Part shown: one piece after another, positions 57,431 to 64,000 of the stretch
Layout: each line of letters begins with the position of its first letter
Position numbering within the stretch: the stretch's first letter is position 1
DNA from: Calliopsis andreniformis
Taxonomy: Eukaryota > Arthropoda > Insecta > Hymenoptera > Andrenidae
Length of the DNA stretch: 64,000 bases
Reading direction: 5' to 3'
Assembly: GCF_051401765.1 (NCBI RefSeq)
Contig: NC_135071.1
Coordinates: 5,620,961-5,684,960, forward strand
Translations under genes and position numbers: made by a program
The notes under the pieces: model-generated
What the model was told of the DNA's origin: nothing
Database searches by the model: none
What the model saw: only the letters and a program-made list of their open reading frames with translations

Positions 57431-58935
57431 AAAATTATTAAGGGGGCAGACTCCTTGTGTTTTGAGCTGTGTGCGTGCGCTCACACAAGCAAAGAAAGTC
57501 ATGCACGTATACGCGATGAGCGAGAGAGACAAACGGTTTCGCAAATTACGCTTTACGTCTCGATACTTGCATAAATGAATTTTTCGCGGGTACAGAACCC
57601 ACGAGTAGACTTCACTATAGGGTGCTCTGGTCCGTTTAAAGTCCAATAAACACTATACGTTGAGAAAACTGTAAAATTACAAACTGTAAGCATGAAACAG
57701 ACGCTGTTGTAAACTAGCAAGATGGCTGCCGAAGTGACATTTTCGCAAATATCTCACGATTTAATGGTTTTTTCACTCATAGCACACCAGAGCACCCTTC
57801 CGTGAATTAGCACAATATCGTGGAAATGCGATTTTCCTCAATTTAACACTTCTTGAAGGCGTAAAGCGTAATTTTCGTTGTGCACCCGTTTTGACACAAA
57901 AATAGTTCAACGATTTGCCGTTAGAAGCGTTAATGGTATATCTCAATCAATTTGGTCATATTACCATCAGCATCGATAAAAATACAGATCAGTCGGTAAA
58001 TGTAATCTAGAATTTGACAGCTGAATGGCGTATTCATCGAATACACGAATACAGACGCAAGAAAGGCTTAGTTGCCAAAACGTATTGAAAGTTTCGTCAC
58101 GCTGTTGCCACATATATGTATGTACATATTACAATTCTGCCCATCAGGAAAACTTGAACGAATCCAACTCCAGCCGAGATTTTGATTCTTACTAATAAGG
58201 GAACATCGCGAGGTGAAAGTCTCCGATTTTGATGAAACTTTGTAGGATTGTAGAATAGCCGAAAATATTCGACACGTATTTTTTTTATTGCTTCTAATTC
58301 ATCTAAAGGGTGTGAAAACCACCCCCAAAGTTGGGGGTGGAAAACATATTTCGTTTAATATCTCCAAAACTAGTGCGTATAGCAAAATGATATAAATAGG
58401 GCGATTGTGTATTTTTAAACGACGAATCCACCTATGTAAATAGTTTTTAAAAATATTAATTTATTTAAAAAATATATTAAAAAATAGTATATTGTCGTTG
58501 TTTTCACTGACAACATGCTGATAGATCGCAAATACTATGAACCAAAACACAAAACACGGCTGAAATAGAATTTTGAATTTTTACGTTATAAACAAAATAA
58601 TAACATTCCTAGTTAAACTGCATTTTGTGCGAAATTGGTCCCTGAAACGAGTGGTTTTACGAAAAATATATACCCCTATAATGTTTTTGTCATTATATTA
58701 TGATACATGTTTATTGTTCACTAAATGTATAAATTATAACATTGCTAATGAATACTCGCAACGTCTTGCACTCGTTGCAAACAGTACGAGAGGTTCAGTG
58801 TGAGTGACCCGTGCATCGATGAAAATGTAGCAAGTAAAGGTGATTTACAAATCATTATTCTTCAATAGTTATTATTTACTATAAACAAACAATTGGAATT
58901 GTTCCAGAAGTTATAGTTTAATCCACTAATTTTAC

Positions 58936-59016
58936 ACGAAAGTATCTTAGTTGAGTGTGAATTAGGCATTCCCTCATAATCTGTAGGTGCCTGGTTCGAA
59001 TCTCGTAATAGCTTTT
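58936..59016 (+). pseudogene. tRNA-like sequence
   Basis: A-box-like TATCTTAGTTGAGTG (58943-58957), CTCATAA anticodon-loop-like bases (58973-58979) and a good B-box GGTTCGAATCT (58993-59003). The acceptor and anticodon stems do not pair properly, so it is at best a tRNA-Met relic or SINE head. Confidence 0.35.
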
Positions 59017-59258
59017 AATTTTTTTTTGTTTTCAATTTTTATTTTAAATAATTCTAATTTTTGTATACCTTTTCACAGATTACAATTATACCACTCATAA
59101 AATTTTTATTTTTAAGTAAAAAAAAATTAAAATAATTTCGTTTGTTTATTTCTTAAAAAGTATGAATGAATGATTGAATGAATAGCATGAATTTAATGAA
59201 TTATTTATTCTATATATATAAGTTTTAGGATTTCACATATTAGTATATATATATATAT

Positions 59259-59466
59259 GCCCATAATTATGAAAGTGGTCTAAATTGTATATTTCTTATT
59301 TTGGGATATTTAAAGGATTACATTTAAATAAATTAGAAAATATTTTTATATTACGTAACATTATAATTAGTGTTGATTAATGAACATTTATTATAAATGT
59401 GAAATTTTGTGTGAATCTCATACGAAAATGTTGTTTCTTAGACCACTTTCATAATTTTGGGCACGT
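59259..59466. mobile_element. 208-bp MITE nested in the piggyBac-like element
   Basis: GCCCATAATTATGAAAGTGG at the left mirrors CCACTTTCATAATTTTGGGC at the right, one or two mismatches over 25 bases. Confidence 0.85.
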
Positions 59467-59591
59467 ATGTATTGTTTCATTCGTGATACTCTTTCTTTCT
59501 CGCTCGCACCGTCCTTTTCTATATTTCGTATGAAGCAAAATATCGGCTCAAGGCGTATTCAGTAGAGATTTACTGATGCATAAAATTGTAA

Positions 59592-59740
59592 TTGATGTGG
59601 CAACAGTGTGACAGAACTTTCCTACGATGCGATTTGGCAATTATACCTTCGCACTTCTCATTTGTCATTCAACAGGATAACGCTAGATGCCACATTATCA
59701 AATGTCGCATGTATAAATTATATGTTTTCACTAATGCCCG
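59592..59740 (+). pseudogene. mariner/Tc1 transposase fragment
   Basis: The open frame contains SFVIQQDNARCHIIK, the second catalytic Asp motif (QQDNA..H) of Tc1/mariner transposases. Nothing else of the enzyme is continuous with it. Confidence 0.6.
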
Positions 59741-60283
59741 TTTTTTCGCAACAGCGCTTCGATCGATTTGGAGTAGGCCCCGAAGGAGTCTGCCCCCTTA
59801 AGTTCATTTAATTGATGGATGTTCAAAAATTGTAGTCAGGACAGATTACAGGTTGCGATGCGCATCCGATTGATGCTTGATACAGACGGGTGACTTCTTT
59901 CCTTGTTATTTCAGTAGAAAATAACAAAGACAGACGTACAATAAAGGCAATTGTGGTTAGACTTTGCTATGATAGAAGCCATATTTCGCCTATCAAAAGT
60001 ACTCGAGTACCGTAGCCGGTAGTTTCTACTGAAACAATGCTTCACACAATATTTCAGGTTGTTCAACAACAAATGTTAGAAATCAAATGTGTCCAATTCA
60101 GGATTTATTCTATTGCCAATTTACATACAGGTCGGATATAGTGATGAATATTTGTAATAATTCTTGTCGACCAGTCAAAGGGTCACAAAAGGTAAGAGTG
60201 CACGGTCTTGAGCGACGAAACTTTCCCTTTCCTACAGTTCTCACTGTAGTATCAGTGTCAGTGTCAGTGTGTCTCTTGACCCC

Positions 60284-60314
60284 CTGATGAAGCTAGTTGC
60301 AGTGCTGGCGAAAC
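60284..60314 (+). other. hammerhead-like core motif
   Basis: CTGATGA (60284-60290), a 5-bp stem GCTAG/CTGGC with an 8-base loop, then GAAAC (60310-60314). This is the catalytic-core order of hammerhead ribozymes carried by some retroelements. An extra A before the stem departs from the consensus and stems I and III are not evident, so it may be a relic or chance. Confidence 0.3.
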
Positions 60315-61319
60315 GTTGGGAAAATAATTCCAAAAGGACACGGTTTACACCCGGAAGCCTCAACTTTCCTGTTTTACGCTAAGATTTACGAAGCACATTA
60401 ATGTTGTCGCTTACCCCCTGTTCTAGCTTCACTGACAATAAATTACATACTCCACCTTTGTATATCTTCTTGTGCAACAGTCAGATTTCGCTCAACTCTT
60501 GGATTGCACACTTCGGATATCCGTAGGGATATTTACATTGATATACAAATAAATACAGTTTTTCAAACAAACAGTTGTATAATATTAATTTGGTCTACAA
60601 CCACGACGTACTTACTTGGACGTACGCAACGCTTGATGTCCAGAATCATGCTTTAAATTTTCTTCCACCTCTAGCCAAAGAACCTGTGTCCTAGTTAAAA
60701 TATTATGGTAGATATCACTGTTATATTAGATTAAAAAGATGTAAATTTGTATACGTAAAAAAAGTATTTTTCTTAGAAAATAAGTGTGTTGTAAATTACT
60801 TTTAATAACATGAACTCAGAAATCGCAGCAAATGTTAAAGAAAGTTGGGTACCAATTATTATAGGGTACGGGTACCCAATTACTGTGTGTTGGCCAAGTA
60901 CTGTCCCACTCTTCCACTTACTTTCACGTTGGAGGAAAATTCGAGAGAGGTGTAAGCGAAATTTTAGACTTTAACAGATTGAGATAACAAATGTGAAGAC
61001 TTCGACCATTTTGGCTTAAGTGTTCGGGTAGATGTAGTCAGCAGTTTAGACGCTTAAGCTGTTTTAGTTTTATAGTAATAAGTCACTATACGTTTCTATA
61101 AATGTAGGTGCTTATGAAAAGATTATAATTTTTATTATAATTTAAATGTTTAATAATTTAAATAATTAAATTATAAATAATAATTTAATAATTTAAATAT
61201 TTAAAAAAAAGGAGAAAATTGATTTTTCATGCTGTGTATCGAATCCAGTATCTACCACTTAGAAAGAAACTACCATCTGTCTATAGACTTTGTTTAAATT
61301 ATTCATAAAAAATGCGTAT

Positions 61320-61770
61320 TGGCACAAGATATTCTATAGAATGTCATCGTTTGATCTTCACACTCGTTACTTAAAATGTCATCAAAATCTCTGGGAGTTT
61401 CACCGAAAGGTACCTTCGCAACATAAGTCGGGAAGTGAAAATATAAGGGCAATCGTAAAGGTCGCGTGATTCGTGGCTCATGCCGCTTGCCAGCGACTTG
61501 AACAGTTGAATACAGCATTTTAAGAGTGAGGGAGTAAGACTAACATTTGCCTTCTCTCGCGACTTTCCGAAGCTATCCGAAGTGGTTGCGAGGCCAAGCT
61601 CACATACATGCGGCTCGTGCAGTAGTATGTGTAGTAGAGGGGGAATCATAGTGTAGCTCCATCTCGCATTCATTCGGCAGCCACGTATCCGTAGGTAATA
61701 TTATTTCTGTAACGAAAACTGTAACATTAGATACCGACCAAGAAATTTCGAGAAGTCATGTGACTACCCT
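61320..61770 (-). repeat. repeat family B, copy 3
   Basis: Reverse of 2715-3050 and parallel to 5490-5870. It runs from GTCATCGTTTGATCTTC to CATGTGACTACCCTAAGC and is the longest copy in the window. Confidence 0.75.
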
Positions 61771-62169
61771 AAGCCCTTAATGTTGTATTAACGTTAGGAT
61801 TAGAATAGGTTATTTTATTAAATAAATTATTGTTACGAAATATCTAAGTCTTGGATTTTAACTCTTTACCGCACGCTACACGAATCCCCACCTTTCGTCC
61901 ATTGGAAAGCCACTGTTCCATGGGAAACATAGCATCGTTTTAGGGACATTACTGACTATGTATATACTTTTTGGTAATAGCGGTGAGACAAAAAGCATAG
62001 AACCGTGTGTAATTTCAGTAGAGTCAACCCACGACAAGTTTAATATCTTAGGATATTAAGCCTTTGTGGAACCTACTCTAAAACCTGACCGAGTACTATC
62101 GAATAAGTTGTGACAATGAGAATTAATTCTCTGCAGAGCTTAGACCTAACTCAGCAAAACGGCATCGAC

Positions 62170-62930
62170 TAACACTCCGGGTGTAAATAACCTATCAGAC
62201 AATTTGAAGCGGTTGGAATTAAACGCTGGCAATGCGAAACCTATTCAAACTACGCCTGTTTTTCCACATATGAACATTAAAGATGCTGCCGATACAGTTC
62301 CTTCTTTTGACGGTAGAAAGTTAGCTGTTTATCAATTTGCAAAAAGCTGTCGCAGTGTAAAGCGAATGATTGCTTTAAATGTGAAGTACGGATTGGTACA
62401 GTTAATACAAAATAAACTCTTTGGACAAGCTTCAGTAGTTTTAAGTAGTGATCATAATGCCATTGATAACTCCATTTCCGTACTCAGCTCACATTTTGCT
62501 CCATTATATTCGTCAATACAATTATATGGCGATACGTGTAATTGCTCAGATGCCAAACGAGGCTGTCGTAGACTATAGTAGTCATGTTTCCAATATTCTA
62601 TTACAAATAAGATATTGTAACGAGATCGAGGTAACCAATTATACTACACAATACAATATCACTGCGGAATACAAAGCTATCAAAGCTTTCTTGACAGGAT
62701 GAAAACCCGAGATACTTTCTCGTATGGATTATACTGACTATATCACGTAACAATTAGTGCAGTCATCAGGGCAGAGGCCGAGCACCACAAAAACCAAATG
62801 CGTATTTGCATGGCAGAAGGCCTTATTTGAAATACTAAATATACAAATTCGGTTACAATATCGGCTTTCTTGAATAGATTGGCAGATGAAGCACTGCCAG
62901 TTCTATCACAGAAAAGAAAATACAATTCAG
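62170..62930 (+). pseudogene. Gypsy-type retrotransposon gag, decayed
   Basis: 62204-62578 encodes VPSFDGRKLAVYQFAKSCRS followed by LVQLIQNKLFGQA, the pattern of insect Gypsy-type Gag proteins. The protein then continues in a second frame (62530-62702, VVDYSSHVSNILLQIRYC and AFLTG), and a third frame carries AEAEHHKNQMRI near 62770-62830. At least two frameshifts break it, and the expected zinc knuckle is not intact. Confidence 0.75.
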
Positions 62931-63194
62931 GAATTTCAAAACCTAAACCGCCCTAGAAAAAACCCACGATCAATAAACGCTCCCATATGAAAATTCTGCA
63001 AATTTAAGGGACACAATTGAGCAATGCAGGAAGAAGAAGTACTTTGATCAGCGAGAAGCAACGAAAAACACTAATTAAGAAAGACACCAGAGAGATCAAC
63101 TATAGCTACGAATGATACGTAGACAAGTTGCATTAAAACAAACAAATCTCTAAGCATTTATCTCTGTGGTCCAGAATTCAACAATAGTTGAACG

Positions 63195-63395
63195 ATTTTA
63201 ATGGTCGACACAGGTTCGGACTTAAATGTCATAAAGAAGTCCGCTATCTCTTCCTATGCCCCTATCTCAATTAACCTCATCTTCGAACTCAATGGAATTA
63301 CGGAAGGACGACTCACTACTGTAGGATTAAGAATATTTATTGATAATATTAATGTAGGACGTAGGATAACGAATATCTGTATGTTTATTGACAAT
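63195..63395 (+). pseudogene. Gypsy-type aspartic protease fragment
   Basis: The open frame includes MVDTGSDLNVIKKSAI, the DTG(S/A) catalytic loop of retrotransposon proteases, preceded by gag. The domain is cut off near 63395, before the second half and the reverse transcriptase, where oppositely oriented sequence begins. Confidence 0.75.
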
Positions 63396-63429
63396 CTACA
63401 ATCGTTGCTACCGTCACCGAACGCTGCGT

Positions 63430-64000
63430 CTCGACACGCTCGAAACCAGGGTCGCACCCCCCTGACCACCCTACACTCGGCCATCCTGCAGCGATACCAG
63501 TCTTCAGATATTAAGTATATTTTTGTTGTCCATTGACAGATTGCTGAAATCTTCAAACCAAGACTTCATAAATTCCGCAGAGCTTGATGTTTGTCGGGGG
63601 CCTTCATGCTCGCCGACCTTTTTCAGATAGCGGTCGTTACGCAGCACACGAGTTACCCCGTATGATCCCAAATACTTATATGCGAATTTTAGGAAGCCCT
63701 GACTGCGTTCGCTTAATGGCGACACAGTCCTCTGCTCGATAGCGGGGCGCCACCCTCCGATTCTGATTGAAACCGCGTCTATTCTCTTGCTGGATCTTTA
63801 AAATGTTATTGTTCGCCTGCCGTCTCGACTCTTCGCGACTTTCCAAAAACGTCTTGTTCCACTCTTTTGCTATTCATTTCTCGGATTTCAGGATTACTTT
63901 TCAGTTTCCTATCTATATCAAACAAGATCTTAAATGGTGTGGTACCTATGCTACAGTAATGCATTACATTGAGGTACTTCTGACACACGTCTAAGTATTT
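63430..64000 (-). pseudogene. Gypsy-type pol, integrase C-terminal part
   Basis: On the minus strand, 63806-63988 encodes SIGTTPFKILF (an integrase motif near the end of the catalytic core). Then 63504-63800 in other frames gives RRGFNQNRR, FLKFAYKYLGSYGVTRVLRN and GEHEGPRQTSSSAEFMKSWF, the C-terminal integrase region of Gypsy elements. Frameshifts separate these parts and the sequence continues beyond the window edge. Confidence 0.8.

Larger units (their letters stand above)
57442..59797. mobile_element. piggyBac-like element flanked by TTAA
   Basis: TTAA (57438-57441) then GGGGGCAGACTCCTT; at the other end AAGGAGTCTGCCCCC then TTAA (59798-59801). TTAA target sites with G-rich ends of this type fit the piggyBac superfamily, and the 2.36-kb length is typical. 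No piggyBac transposase is visible. A mariner-type fragment and a MITE are inside. Confidence 0.75.

Noticed and set aside
58936..59016. Functional tRNA-Met gene
   Set aside because: The B-box is good, but acceptor, anticodon and T stems do not pair, so it is listed only as a tRNA-like relic.

Overview
The window looks like nuclear DNA of an insect, most likely a hymenopteran. It is AT-rich, has spliced genes with kilobase introns, and is crowded with decayed transposons. The motif TTAGGTCTGGG occurs at 5351-5382. From memory, 11-base telomere repeats of this type are known in Hymenoptera; this was not checked. There are no bacterial operons, CRISPR arrays or rRNA genes.

The one gene recognised with confidence is on the + strand: an R7-family regulator of G-protein signalling (RGS7/RGS6-like). 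Eleven exons between 9706 and 29116 encode the DEP, DHEX, GGL and RGS domains in the family order, and every intron phase matches. One intron of 12.8 kb (13402-26211) is full of transposons. The exon or exons upstream of 9706 were not found. Eight kilobases downstream, two more same-strand coding exons (37098-37429 and 37731-38383) carry VCPWD and C-terminal VCPWE motifs. In vertebrates such CPWE motifs lie in the tails of GPR158 and GPR179, the orphan receptors that bind RGS7. The splice phases allow these exons to join the RGS7 reading frame (about 821 residues in all), and no seven-helix receptor exons were seen between the two. This is the most interesting signal in the window. Either the RGS7 protein carries its own CPWE tail, or a receptor tail lies immediately beside RGS7.

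Layout: 1-9.7 kb is repeat-rich. It holds a foldback repeat copy, a GC-rich island with telomere-like motifs and a palindrome (3.3-5.4 kb), and a perfect 93-bp inverted repeat at 6 kb. 9.7-29.1 kb is the RGS7 gene, with intronic insertions: a hAT-like element with nested insertions, a Tc1-like transposase relic, palindromes, a solo LTR and MITEs. 29.1-37.1 kb is the last long intron or an intergenic gap; it holds a 2.3-kb foldback, a tRNA-derived SINE and a foldback interrupted by another element. 39.3-47.7 kb is a run of TA-flanked inverted-repeat elements, including a 3.3-kb imperfect palindrome. 47.7-57.4 kb is mostly unique AT-rich DNA with no gene seen. 57.4-59.8 kb is a piggyBac-like element with TTAA ends. 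61.3-64.0 kb holds another repeat copy and two truncated Gypsy-type retrotransposon fragments facing each other.

Exon boundaries come from splice consensus, phase and similarity to the known R7 family by eye. No alignment or database search was run. Repeat boundaries are approximate unless a target-site duplication is given.
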